DNA of 44,416 bases from Actinobacteria bacterium UBA2279 (lineage in GTDB: Bacteria; Actinomycetota; Coriobacteriia; Anaerosomatales; Anaerosomataceae): NCBI GenBank assembly GCA_002347365.1, contig DDWT01000005.1:1-44416 (forward strand), written 5' to 3'. The notes beneath the pieces were generated by a model, which was not told the DNA's origin, made no database searches, and was given only the letters and a program-made list of their open reading frames with translations. Of the stretch, positions 33,843 through 42,092 are shown one piece after another. Position 1 is the stretch's first letter. Each line of letters begins with the position of its first letter. A program made the translations under genes and the position numbers.

Positions 33843-34655
33843 GTGCTCACAAGACACATCAGAAATGGCGTTGCGTTCTGGCGCGATGACGAGCTGCTTG
33901 CCTCAAGCGGGATCACCGTTGCGTTTTCTGAGCGGGTTGGCGGCGCCAGTGCGCCGCCGTTCGCGTCGCTCAACCTTGGTTCGCATGTGGGAGACGATCC
34001 TGCGGCCGTCGAGGAGAACCGTTCGCGGCTGTTGGCAGCGCTCGACTTTGGAGAGATGCGTGGGCGCCTCACGTGCGCCCAGCAGGTGCATGGATCGCGC
34101 ATCGAACGAGTGGGGTCGTCGCTAGTGGGAGCGGGCGGCTCTGCGCTGCCGGGAGCCCGCTTGCCGGTGGCGGATGCCGACGCGCTGCTCACGACACTCA
34201 CGGATACGCCGCTCATGCTGCTGTTCGCAGATTGCGTCCCGATCATCCTCGTGCGGCCCTCCGTCCCGGCTATCTCGGTGGTGCATGCGGGCTGGCGCGG
34301 CGCATTGGCGGGCATCGCAGGCGAAGCAGCGAGGGTTCTGTCGGCGATAGAGGGGGATGACGACATCGTTGCCTACATCGGCCCGCATATAGGGCCATGC
34401 TGCTACCAAGTGAGCGATGAACGTGTGTCGCAATTCAGCAACACATTTGTTACGCTGGCTCCGGCCGATGGCCGCCTTGACCTTGCGGCGGCAGTGGCTG
34501 AGGACCTTGTTCGGGCCGGTGTGCCGATGGAGCGCCAGAAACGACACGGTATGTGTACAGCTGACAACATCGACAGATTCTTCTCGTACCGTGCCGAGAA
34601 CGGCCTCACGGGACGGCACTGCGCCGTCGCTGCGATTGCCGGAGCGTCAATCTGA
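33843..34655 (+). CDS. pgeF: Multicopper-oxidase-fold purine nucleoside phosphorylase PgeF (YfiH)
   Basis: This 270-aa protein belongs to the DUF152/YfiH family. Characterised members cleave or deaminate purine nucleosides, and E. coli PgeF edits misincorporated L-Ser in UDP-MurNAc. The zinc-site residues are present: His83 in QQVHGSR, Cys131 in FADCVP and His148 in VVHAGWRG, followed by YIGPHIGPCCYQV. GTG 33843 is the first possible start after an in-frame stop; its Shine-Dalgarno sequence is weak. The gene commonly follows ftsZ; here pstS begins two bases after its stop. Confidence 0.93.
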   Translation: MLTRHIRNGVAFWRDDELLASSGITVAFSERVGGASAPPFASLNLGSHVGDDPAAVEENRSRLLAALDFGEMRGRLTCAQQVHGSRIERVGSSLVGAGGSALPGARLPVADADALLTTLTDTPLMLLFADCVPIILVRPSVPAISVVHAGWRGALAGIAGEAARVLSAIEGDDDIVAYIGPHIGPCCYQVSDERVSQFSNTFVTLAPADGRLDLAAAVAEDLVRAGVPMERQKRHGMCTADNIDRFFSYRAENGLTGRHCAVAAIAGASI

Positions 34656-34657
34656 CC

Positions 34658-35548
34658 ATGGCAAAGACCAACCGCCTGAATGCAGCAGGAAACCGTCTAC
34701 CTTCGCGCCTGCGTGTGGTGCTCCGCGTGGCGTTGGCGTGCACTCTCTTTGGAGCGGCGTTCTCGCTTGCGGGTTGCGGCGAGAACGGTTCGAAGGCCGA
34801 TGAAGTCATCGTGAACGGCTCGACGACCATCCTTCCCATCGCTGAGATAGCCGCGGAGCAGTACATGGAGGAGCACCCGGACATCTCGGTCCTGGTATCG
34901 GGCGTGGGCTCATCGGCGGGCATCGAAACCGTCACGAAGGGTACGTCAGACATCGGGACGTCATCCCGCGACCTCAAGCCTGAAGAGCAGACGCTCGGGC
35001 TGATCGACACCCCCATCGCCTATGACGCGATCGCCGTCATCGTCAATCCCGGCAACCCGGTTCGGGAGTTGACCACCGAGCAGGTGCGGGGCATCTTCTC
35101 CGGGCGCATCGCCAACTGGAGCGAAGTCGGTGGCCCCGATATGCTCATCGGACTCGTGAACCGCGATGAGGCCTCTGGCACGCGCGAAGCCTTCAAGAAG
35201 ATCGTGATGGGCGACGAGTCGTTCGATATCGGCGCAGTCATCCTGCCGGGCACCGGACAGGTCCGCGCGGTCGTCACCGATGCACCCAGCGCCATCGGCT
35301 ACATCTCACTCGGTTTCGTGAATGATGACGTCAAGGCGATCACCATCGACGGTGTCGTGCCGTCCGAGAAGGCCGTGGTGGACGAGACGTACCCGATCTC
35401 CCGCATACTGCACTGCTTCACCAAAGGAGCGCCCGAGGGCCTGATCAAAGAGTTCCTTGACTACATGCTGTCACCAGCAGTGCAAGACAGCGTGGTCCGC
35501 GACGCCGGCTTCATTCCGATCACGGCGAAGGAGGCTCTGGGTGGCTGA
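34658..35548 (+). CDS. pstS: Phosphate-binding lipoprotein PstS
   Basis: PstS captures phosphate outside the membrane for the Pst importer. The 296-aa protein has an extended basic N-terminus, a hydrophobic segment and lipobox SLAGC (about 35-39). The binding domain begins VIVNGSTTILPIAE and contains SSAGIETVTKGTSDIGTSSR and DEASGTREAF, the phosphate-contacting loops. ATG 34658 lies only two bases after pgeF with weak ribosome binding sequence, so a later start nearer the signal segment is possible. No clear Pho box was seen in the end of pgeF, where its promoter would lie. Confidence 0.95.
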   Translation: MAKTNRLNAAGNRLPSRLRVVLRVALACTLFGAAFSLAGCGENGSKADEVIVNGSTTILPIAEIAAEQYMEEHPDISVLVSGVGSSAGIETVTKGTSDIGTSSRDLKPEEQTLGLIDTPIAYDAIAVIVNPGNPVRELTTEQVRGIFSGRIANWSEVGGPDMLIGLVNRDEASGTREAFKKIVMGDESFDIGAVILPGTGQVRAVVTDAPSAIGYISLGFVNDDVKAITIDGVVPSEKAVVDETYPISRILHCFTKGAPEGLIKEFLDYMLSPAVQDSVVRDAGFIPITAKEALGG

Positions 35549-36464
35549 CGCGCCGATGACCACAGGTTCCCCCGCCGAGAAGCAGAGCACGCTCAAGCTG
35601 ATGTCGAAGGCTACCTACGCCAGGGAATCGGCGCTGAGAAGCCTCTTTCTGGTATGCGCCACGGTGGCGGTCGCCGGTGTCGCTCTGATCTTCATCTTCG
35701 TCGGTGTCCGCGGTTGGCCGATCATCCAAGATCCCGGTCTTGGCGCGTTCCTCTTCGGCGATGTGTGGTCTTCGAGCAGCGGAGAGTTCGGCATCCTGCC
35801 GCTCGTCACCGGCACGCTGGTGATCACGATCGGCGCGCTGCTGCTGGGCGCACCTTTGGCCGTCGGCACCGCTGTCTTCCTGTCTGAGATAGCATCGCCG
35901 AGGGTGCGCGCCATCGTGCGTCCGGCTGTCGAGTTGCTCGCCGGCGTGCCGTCGGTCGTCTACGGCTTCTTCGGCCTCGTCATTCTCCGGCCGATAGTGG
36001 CCGATCTTACAGGCGGTCTCGGCTTCGGGCCGCTCACCGCGGCGATCATCCTGGCTGTCATGATCGTGCCCACGATCGCGACCCTTACAGAGGACGCGTT
36101 GGGCAGCGTGGTGCCCGGAATTCGCGAGGCAAGCTACGCGATGGGCGCGACCACATGGCAGACGATACGCAAGGTGTTGCTCCCCGCCGCAGGGTTGGGC
36201 ATCGTCGACGCGATCATTCTCGGCATGGGCCGCGCTGTGGGCGAGACGATGGCGGTCGTCATGGTGGCTGGAAACGCACCTCAGTTCTTCAGGGGGCTGG
36301 GAAAGCCGATGTCTACGCTCACCAGCCAGATCGTCATAGACATGAGCTACGCATCGGGGACGCACCGCACGGCGCTCTTCGCCATGGCGGTCATCCTCTT
36401 CCTGATCTCGATGGGGCTTGTCGCGGTCGTACGCGTGATTTCCAGCAGAGGGGAGAAGCGCTAG
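35541..36464 (+). CDS. pstC: Phosphate ABC importer permease PstC
   Basis: This 307-aa membrane protein has six membrane segments and forms half of the Pst channel. PstC features include LVTGTLVITIGALLLGAPLAV, VYGFFGLVIL and the ATPase-contact loop EASYAMGATTWQTIRKVLLP. GTG 35541 follows AAGGAGG (35528-35534) and overlaps the end of pstS by eight bases; upstream in-frame ATGs lie inside pstS and are rejected. Confidence 0.95.
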   Translation: MADAPMTTGSPAEKQSTLKLMSKATYARESALRSLFLVCATVAVAGVALIFIFVGVRGWPIIQDPGLGAFLFGDVWSSSSGEFGILPLVTGTLVITIGALLLGAPLAVGTAVFLSEIASPRVRAIVRPAVELLAGVPSVVYGFFGLVILRPIVADLTGGLGFGPLTAAIILAVMIVPTIATLTEDALGSVVPGIREASYAMGATTWQTIRKVLLPAAGLGIVDAIILGMGRAVGETMAVVMVAGNAPQFFRGLGKPMSTLTSQIVIDMSYASGTHRTALFAMAVILFLISMGLVAVVRVISSRGEKR

Positions 36465-37295
36465 ATGGACAAGCGCCTCGCCAACCGACTGGCCGTCACC
36501 GTGCTCTGGGTGTGTGCGGCCACCACGGTCGCCCTTCTGGGGGCAGTCATCGTCTACGTTTTCGTCAATGGCGTCGGACAACTGAGTCTGAGCTTCATCT
36601 TCACGTGGCCGCACGGCGTCAACGCTGAGGGCGGTATCTGGCCGACGATCGTGTCCACCCTGTATGTGACAGGGCTGGCGATGCTCATCGTCACACCTAT
36701 CGGGGTGCTGGCCGCGGTGTATCTGGCCGAGTATGCGGTGCAGGGTCGGCTCGTGCGGGTCATCCGATTCGCAGCGGACTCCCTGGCAAGCGTTCCCTCG
36801 ATCATCATGGGCCTGTTCGGACTCGCCCTGTTCGTAGAGTCGATGCACATCGGTTTCTCGATGATCTCTGCAGCGCTGGCACTGTCGTTCCTGATGCTGC
36901 CGATCGTCATGCGCACCACCGAAGAGGCGATCAGGGCGGTACCCAAGTACATCCGTTGGGGCAGTTACGGCTTGGGGGCGAGCAAGTGGCAGACGGTCAG
37001 CCGCATCGTGCTTCCCGCCGCCATGCCTCGCATCCTGACCGGACTCATCCTGGCGACCGGTCGTGCAGTCGGTGAGACCGCGGTCGTCATTTTCACGATG
37101 GGGCAAGCGATAAACCTGCCGATCTCGCCGCTCGATAGCGGCCGCCCGATGACCGTCCACCTCTATATGCTTGCCATGGAAGGCATCAACCTGCCGACGG
37201 CGTACGGCACGGCTCTGTTGCTCATGATCATGATCCTCTTCTTCAACCTGACTGCACGATGGCTCTTGCGCCGTAACAGGAGGATGCAAGGATGA
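36465..37295 (+). CDS. pstA: Phosphate ABC importer permease PstA
   Basis: This 276-aa membrane protein has six membrane segments and is the partner of PstC. It shows GGIWPTIVSTLYVTGLAMLI, SIIMGLFGLALFV and the cytoplasmic coupling loop YGLGASKWQTVSRIVLPAAM. ATG 36465 follows the pstC stop directly, with AGGGGAG nine bases upstream. Its stop overlaps pstB by four bases. Confidence 0.95.
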   Translation: MDKRLANRLAVTVLWVCAATTVALLGAVIVYVFVNGVGQLSLSFIFTWPHGVNAEGGIWPTIVSTLYVTGLAMLIVTPIGVLAAVYLAEYAVQGRLVRVIRFAADSLASVPSIIMGLFGLALFVESMHIGFSMISAALALSFLMLPIVMRTTEEAIRAVPKYIRWGSYGLGASKWQTVSRIVLPAAMPRILTGLILATGRAVGETAVVIFTMGQAINLPISPLDSGRPMTVHLYMLAMEGINLPTAYGTALLLMIMILFFNLTARWLLRRNRRMQG

Positions 37296-38110
37296 CGCAT
37301 GCACTGAGCGATCACGTGAACTCGTCGAGCGAGACACACGGCGACAAGATCACCGTCCGTAGCCTCGACTTCTTCTACGGAGACTTCCAGGCGCTTGCCG
37401 GCATCACCGTCAGCATCAAGCAGCGCGGCGTCACTGCGTTCATCGGACCGTCTGGGTGCGGCAAGTCCACGTTTCTGCGCTGCTTCAACCGCATGAACGA
37501 TCTCATCCCGGGTACCAGGATCGAGGGCATGATCCGTATCGACGGTGAGGACATCTATGCCCCCGGGGTCGACCCGGTCGATCTCCGCCGTCGCGTGGGC
37601 ATGATCTTTCAACAGCCCAACCCGTTCCCAATGTCGATCTACGACAACGTTGCGTTCGGACCGCGCCTGCACGGGGTGACGAAGAAGAGTGATCTGGACG
37701 CGGTCGTGCAGCGCTCGCTGGAGCGTGCAAACCTGTGGAAGGAAGTCAAAGACATCCTGCCGCGTGGCGGACTCACACTATCAGGTGGCCAACAGCAGCG
37801 TTTGTGCATCGCTCGCGTGCTGGCCGTCGAGCCCGACATCATGCTGATGGACGAGCCTTGCTCGGCGATCGATCCTACATCGGTCCAGAAGATCGAGGAC
37901 CTGATGGACGAGCTCAAGGACCGCATCTCGATAGTCATCGTCACACACAACATGCAGCAGGCGGCCCGGGTGAGCGATGAGACCGCCTTCTTCCTGCAGG
38001 AGAAGACGGGCGAGCCGGCGGAACTCGTCGAGTTCGGACGCACTGCAGACATCTTCACCAGCCCTAAGGACCGTCGGACTGAGGACTACATCACCGGCAG
38101 ATTCGGGTAG
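37292..38110 (+). CDS. pstB: Phosphate ABC importer ATPase PstB
   Basis: This 272-aa cytoplasmic ATPase drives phosphate uptake. It has Walker A GPSGCGKST (52-60), Q-loop FQQPNPFPMSIYDNV, signature LSGGQQQRLCIAR, Walker B IMLMDEPCSAID and the switch His in VTHNMQQA. All are specific to the PstB subfamily. ATG 37292 stands eight bases after AGGAGG. A 114-nt gap with its own promoter precedes phoU. Confidence 0.97.
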   Translation: MTHALSDHVNSSSETHGDKITVRSLDFFYGDFQALAGITVSIKQRGVTAFIGPSGCGKSTFLRCFNRMNDLIPGTRIEGMIRIDGEDIYAPGVDPVDLRRRVGMIFQQPNPFPMSIYDNVAFGPRLHGVTKKSDLDAVVQRSLERANLWKEVKDILPRGGLTLSGGQQQRLCIARVLAVEPDIMLMDEPCSAIDPTSVQKIEDLMDELKDRISIVIVTHNMQQAARVSDETAFFLQEKTGEPAELVEFGRTADIFTSPKDRRTEDYITGRFG

Positions 38111-38131
38111 GTGCTCTCTGTTATGTGTTAC

Positions 38132-38186
38132 ACCTGGGTGAAAGGTCGGATGCGCGCCTATCGCTCGAACGAACGCAGGCTATAAT
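38132..38186 (+). promoter_or_regulatory. phoU promoter with perfect -10 box and upstream palindrome
   Basis: TATAAT at 38181-38186 is a perfect -10 hexamer, 38 nt before the phoU ATG; no -35 consensus is seen at 17 bases. CACC-TG-GGTG (38132-38141), within a TTACACCTGGGTGAA stretch, is an inverted repeat where a PhoP-type activator could bind; the link to phosphate control is inferred. Confidence 0.45.
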
Positions 38187-38224
38187 GTCGAGAAACCGAA
38201 CCAGACACGAGGAGCCGGGTCACC

Positions 38225-38896
38225 ATGCGTGAGGGCTTTCGCAAAGAACTCAAGGATCTCAAGGCCGAGGTGATCGGCATCGGCCGGAGCGTCATCGACA
38301 TCACGAGAGTGGCGACACGTTCGCTTGTCGAGGGCGACGTCGATCTTGCGGCAGAGGTGATCGCGGGTGATGATGCACTCGATGTTCGCTGCCTTGGCAT
38401 CGAGGAGCACTCGCTCGAGATAATCGCCACACAGTTCCCCGTGGCGCGCGACCTGCGCTTGCTGCATTCTCTCGGCTACATCAGCATGCATTTCGAGCGC
38501 ATGGGTGACCTGGGCGTCAACATCGCCAAAGCTGCCCGTCGTACCGCAAGCCGTCGGGGTCCGCAGACCCTATATGACCTGATCCAGGCTCAGGGCAATC
38601 TCGTTCATCGCGTACTGGAGTCTATGCTTGAGGCGCTCGAGAAGAACGACTTGGAGCTTGCGCACAAACTCGAGTTGCTCGATGAGCCCATCGATCACCT
38701 GTACAAGCAGTTCTTCCGCGAACTGGCCCGACTGCAGGACGAGGAGGACATCGAATGGGCGAGTTCGATGGTACTCGCGTCTCGCTACCTTGAGCGCATC
38801 GCTGACCACGCCGTGGACATCGGCGATCGCGTCACCTACATGGTCACGGGTGAATTCGAGCAGGCCGGCGAAGGAACTCCGGAAGCGAAATCGTAG
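38225..38896 (+). CDS. phoU: Phosphate transport regulator PhoU
   Basis: PhoU is a cytoplasmic metal-binding protein that dampens Pst transport and, in many bacteria, signalling by the PhoR kinase. The 223-aa all-helical protein has two PhoU repeats (about 10-95 and 115-205), with the metal-ligand patterns HFERMGDLGVNIAK (about 94-107) and RYLERIADHAVDIGD (about 187-201). ATG 38225 follows GAGGAG. No phoP/phoR pair is present in the window. Confidence 0.96.
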   Translation: MREGFRKELKDLKAEVIGIGRSVIDITRVATRSLVEGDVDLAAEVIAGDDALDVRCLGIEEHSLEIIATQFPVARDLRLLHSLGYISMHFERMGDLGVNIAKAARRTASRRGPQTLYDLIQAQGNLVHRVLESMLEALEKNDLELAHKLELLDEPIDHLYKQFFRELARLQDEEDIEWASSMVLASRYLERIADHAVDIGDRVTYMVTGEFEQAGEGTPEAKS

Positions 38897-38900
38897 TCCC

Positions 38901-39578
38901 GTGAATGCGATCGCCGAGAGATACGACGCGGTCCGCGCCCGGGTTATCGATGCTGCTGACGCTGCCGATCGGTGTGCGGAAGACATCACCATCGTCGCCG
39001 TCACAAAACATGTGGGTGTGCCTGAAGTCCGCAAGGCGATCTCGGCGGGATGCACTGATTTCGGCGAGAACCGCGTGCAGGAGTTCCTGGGCAAATACGG
39101 GCTGTTTCCCGATGTGCACTGGCACTTTATCGGCACGCTGCAGTCGAACAAGGTCAAAGACGTTGTCGGACGCGCGTATCTGATCCATTCGGTCGACTCT
39201 CTGAAGCTGCTCGAGCGGGTCAATGTGGTTGCGGAGACCAAAGGTGTCGTCCAGCGGGTCCTGCTCCAGGTCAACGTATCTCATGAAGCGTCGAAGCATG
39301 GCCTCGATCCGGACGATCTTGAGGAAGTGCTGTGCGCAGCATCCGCGATGCACGGTGTTGAGGTATGCGGCTTGATGACTATCGCGCCCCTCGCTCGTGC
39401 CGAGTCGGTGCGGTGGGTCTTCCACACTCTTGCGGAACTCTTTGCGACATTGAACGCGATGCGGTTCAATGGAGTCGAGTTGCGTGAGCTCTCGATGGGT
39501 ATGACCAACGATTTCCCGGTAGCCATCGAAGAAGGCGCAACGATCATCAGGGTCGGGACCGCCATATTCGGTCGCTGA
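38901..39578 (+). CDS. Pyridoxal phosphate homeostasis protein (YggS family)
   Basis: This 225-aa single-domain PLP-binding protein has the fold type III barrel of alanine racemase but is not a racemase; it keeps free pyridoxal phosphate and amino-acid pools in balance. PLP Lys36 lies in VAVTKHV, followed by FGENRVQEF, WHFIGTLQSNKVK, VNVSHEASKHG, GLMTIAP and the phosphate-binding ELSMGMTNDF. GTG 38901 is four bases after phoU with little Shine-Dalgarno sequence. It commonly sits next to sepF, as here. Confidence 0.95.
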   Translation: MNAIAERYDAVRARVIDAADAADRCAEDITIVAVTKHVGVPEVRKAISAGCTDFGENRVQEFLGKYGLFPDVHWHFIGTLQSNKVKDVVGRAYLIHSVDSLKLLERVNVVAETKGVVQRVLLQVNVSHEASKHGLDPDDLEEVLCAASAMHGVEVCGLMTIAPLARAESVRWVFHTLAELFATLNAMRFNGVELRELSMGMTNDFPVAIEEGATIIRVGTAIFGR

Positions 39579-39611
39579 CCTGCAGGTACACTCCCGAACA
39601 AGGAGAAGACC

Positions 39612-40133
39612 GTGAGCTTGTGGGACTCCATCAAGGCCCGGCTCGGACTCGGCGACGAGTACGACGACTATGATGACTACGATGAGGATGCTGATGACGG
39701 AGCCGACGGTTATGAACCGGCGCCGGCGTATCGCAACCCATATGAAGGTGGCGATACCACAGTCAAGCGATTGAACCGGGAGCCTGACCTCGACCGCGCA
39801 CGGGATGCGGGTCGCTCGATGGCCGCGCCCGGTCCCGGTATGCAGGCGGTCCCTCAGGTGCGCATGCAGATCGTCGAGCCGCGCACGTACGGCGAGGCAC
39901 AGGCCATCGCTGACAAGTTCAAGCTCGGTATTCCCGTCATCATGAACCTCACGATGACCGATCCGGATCTTGCACGGCGCCTCATTGACTTCGCATCGGG
40001 CCTGACATACGGGCTCAACGGGGGTCTTCAGAAGGTGTCCGAGAAGGTCTTCATGCTTACGCCCGCCAACGTCGACGTGACTGAACAGCGTCGCGTTCTG
40101 CGTGAGAAGGGCCTGTTCGACCTGGGCGTGTAA
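39612..40133 (+). CDS. sepF: Cell division protein SepF
   Basis: SepF is the membrane anchor and bundling protein for FtsZ in Gram-positives, and takes the place of FtsA in Actinobacteria. The 173-aa protein has a short amphipathic N-terminal helix (MSLWDSIKARLGL), a very acidic Asp/Tyr stretch (about 15-36), a flexible linker and the SepF domain (about 85-168: EPRTYGEAQAIADKFK to MLTPANVDV). GTG 39612 follows AAGGAGAAG. TACACT (39587-39592) may be a -10 box. Confidence 0.96.
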   Translation: MSLWDSIKARLGLGDEYDDYDDYDEDADDGADGYEPAPAYRNPYEGGDTTVKRLNREPDLDRARDAGRSMAAPGPGMQAVPQVRMQIVEPRTYGEAQAIADKFKLGIPVIMNLTMTDPDLARRLIDFASGLTYGLNGGLQKVSEKVFMLTPANVDVTEQRRVLREKGLFDLGV

Positions 40134-40148
40134 TCCCACGAGGGGAGC

Positions 40149-40961
40149 ATGATGTCTGACACCCCGCGCATAGCCGTTATCGGCGGCGGACGCATGGGCG
40201 AAGCTATCGTCGCAGGTCTGATCGCGGCGGGTGCCGCGAAGGCTGGCGACATCACGGTCGCCGAGCCGGACGAATCACGGTGTGCGGTATTCGCCGCGCA
40301 CGGCGTCTCGTGTGTGGCTGACGGTCACGACGCGGTCGGCACGGCCGACATCGTCATATTCGCGGTGAAGCCCCAGCTCATCGATGCGGTAGTCGCGCAT
40401 GTTGCAGACGACGTTTCACAGAATGCCGTCGTGGTGAGCATCGCCGCGGGTATCAGCTGCGCTCGTATCGAGTCGCTGCTGTCGGCCGGTACCGCCGTGG
40501 TGCGCGTCATGCCGAACACCCCGGCGATGGTGGGCGAAGGGATGAGCGTACTGTCCGGAGGCACCGAGACCACAGCCGGGCAACTCGCCGCGGTTCGTGT
40601 ACTGTTCGAATCACTCGGCAAGGCGATCGTACTCGACGAGCGGTACCAGGATGCTGCCACCGCGATCTCCGGCAGCGGCCCCGCCTACGTCGCGCTCTTC
40701 ATAGATGCGCTTGCCCGGGCGGGAGTGCGTCACGGTCTTACGCGGGATGTTGCACAGCTACTCGCGATGCAGACCCTGCGGGGCACCGTGGAACTCCTGG
40801 AACGCACTGGGAAGCACCCGGAGGAACTCGTGGATGCTGTCAGCAGTCCTGGCGGCACGACGATCGCGGCTATCGAAGCGCTTGAAGCAGGCGGAATGCG
40901 CGCGAGCGTCTCGGCGGCTGTTGCCGCGGCGGTCAAACGCTCGAAGGAACTGGGGTCCTAG
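40149..40961 (+). CDS. proC: Pyrroline-5-carboxylate reductase
   Basis: ProC reduces pyrroline-5-carboxylate to proline with NAD(P)H, the last step of proline synthesis. The 270-aa protein has the Rossmann motif VIGGGRMGEAI (about 10-20), FAVKPQ, RVMPNTPAMVGEG, the ISGSGPAYV loop and the C-terminal VSSPGGTTIAAIEALE. ATG 40149 or the adjacent ATG 40152 may start translation, both close to GAGGGGAG. It is inserted between sepF and yggT, as in several Gram-positive genomes. Confidence 0.96.
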   Translation: MMSDTPRIAVIGGGRMGEAIVAGLIAAGAAKAGDITVAEPDESRCAVFAAHGVSCVADGHDAVGTADIVIFAVKPQLIDAVVAHVADDVSQNAVVVSIAAGISCARIESLLSAGTAVVRVMPNTPAMVGEGMSVLSGGTETTAGQLAAVRVLFESLGKAIVLDERYQDAATAISGSGPAYVALFIDALARAGVRHGLTRDVAQLLAMQTLRGTVELLERTGKHPEELVDAVSSPGGTTIAAIEALEAGGMRASVSAAVAAAVKRSKELGS

Positions 40962-40964
40962 CAA

Positions 40965-41237
40965 ATGTCACTCGCATACATCGTCAGTCAGGCGATCTCG
41001 TTTTACGGGATACTCATCTTCGCGTACGTCATCATGTCTTGGTTCAGGCCTCGCGGTGTGTTCTTCGATCTATACAAGGTGCTCGGCACTCTGTGCGAAC
41101 CCTACATAGGCATCTTTCGACGCATCGTGCCCCTTGTCGGCGGGGGTATAGACTTCTCGCCAATGGTGGCATTGCTCGTGTTGCAGTTACTCGTACAGCC
41201 GTTATTGGTTAGAATCCTTTTGAGTCTAGGTCTGTAA
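40965..41237 (+). CDS. YggT family membrane protein
   Basis: This 90-aa protein has two membrane segments (about 12-28 and 65-86), with the family pattern YVIMSWFRPRG and LCEPYIGIFRRIVPLVGGGIDFSPMVALLVLQ. YggT proteins are linked to division or osmotic shock tolerance in various bacteria, with no firm biochemical role. ATG 40965 lies three bases after proC. A TTAGAAT sequence near its end (41209-41215) could be part of a divIVA promoter. Confidence 0.92.
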   Translation: MSLAYIVSQAISFYGILIFAYVIMSWFRPRGVFFDLYKVLGTLCEPYIGIFRRIVPLVGGGIDFSPMVALLVLQLLVQPLLVRILLSLGL

Positions 41238-41259
41238 CGGTCAGGAAGGACCGGTCCGT

Positions 41260-42087
41260 ATGAAGCTCACCCCGCTCGACATTCACCACAAGGAATTCGG
41301 TCACTCGCTTCGCGGATACAACGAGGCGGAAGTCGACGAGTTCCTCGATCAGGTGGCCGACGAACTGGAACGTCTCTTCAAGGAGAACATCGACCTTAAC
41401 GAGAAGATCGAGGCCGGCGACGAGAAGATCCGCGGCTATCAGGACATGGAGCGCACGCTTCACAATACGCTTGTGAGCGCACAGAAGTCCGCCGAGGACA
41501 TCATCGCCGCCGCCGAGCATGAGGCCGCTGTCGTCCTCAAAGACGCTGAGGTGAAAGCAAAAGAGGTCATCCATAGCGCACTGCAGCAGAAGCAGAAAGC
41601 CACCAACGACCTGATGCGCATAAAGCAGGCCGAGGAGGAGTTCCGGGGCAAGTTCAAAGGTCTCCTCGAGGGGCATCTGCGCAGTGTCGGCGAGATCGCT
41701 CTGCCCGATGACGTGAAGCTCATGACCGGGCAGGCCGGCGATGAGACTGTCGCGGAGGTTGAGGTCACAGCACCCAGGCCCGCTGCGGTGGTGCAGCCCA
41801 GGCCAGCACCGGTGCCTGAGCCCGATCACGTGAGTTACGCGGATGCGCTTGCCCCGGAGGTTGCACAGGAGCCTGTTCCCGCACCCCAGCCTGCAGCGCG
41901 CCGCGAGGACACTCAGCCCATCGAGCCTCCTGCATCGGGCTTCGTCACAGGTATCCAGCTCGGCGAGGTCGTCGAGCCGGATCTCGGGCCCGAGGAGCCG
42001 GTCTTCGCGGAGCCGACCGAGTTCAAGCTGGAGTTCGGTTCTCTCGGCGAGAGGGACGATGACCTGGACATCGAGGAGATCGACTGA
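41260..42087 (+). CDS. divIVA: Cell pole/septum coiled-coil protein DivIVA
   Basis: The 275-aa product has the conserved N-terminal membrane-curvature-sensing motif (MKLTPLDIHHKEFGHSLRGY, with YNEAEVDEFLDQ next), a coiled-coil region (about 30-145), and then a Pro/Ala/Glu-rich tail (about 165-235) and an acidic end. DivIVA (Wag31 in mycobacteria) organises polar growth or septum placement by recruiting partners at curved membrane. The proline-rich tail is longer than in firmicute DivIVA and matches actinobacterial forms. ATG 41260 follows AGGAAGGA. Confidence 0.95.
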   Translation: MKLTPLDIHHKEFGHSLRGYNEAEVDEFLDQVADELERLFKENIDLNEKIEAGDEKIRGYQDMERTLHNTLVSAQKSAEDIIAAAEHEAAVVLKDAEVKAKEVIHSALQQKQKATNDLMRIKQAEEEFRGKFKGLLEGHLRSVGEIALPDDVKLMTGQAGDETVAEVEVTAPRPAAVVQPRPAPVPEPDHVSYADALAPEVAQEPVPAPQPAARREDTQPIEPPASGFVTGIQLGEVVEPDLGPEEPVFAEPTEFKLEFGSLGERDDDLDIEEID

Positions 42088-42092
42088 CGTCG

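Noticed and set aside
35520..37337. A 605-codon open frame on the minus strand over pstC and pstA
   Set aside because: It is opposite two clear permease genes, its product is dominated by Asp, His, Arg and Gln without any domain, and such frames arise from GC-rich third codon positions.
38844..40139. A 431-codon minus-strand frame over yggS and sepF
   Set aside because: Shadow of two well-supported genes; no ribosome binding site and no recognised domain.
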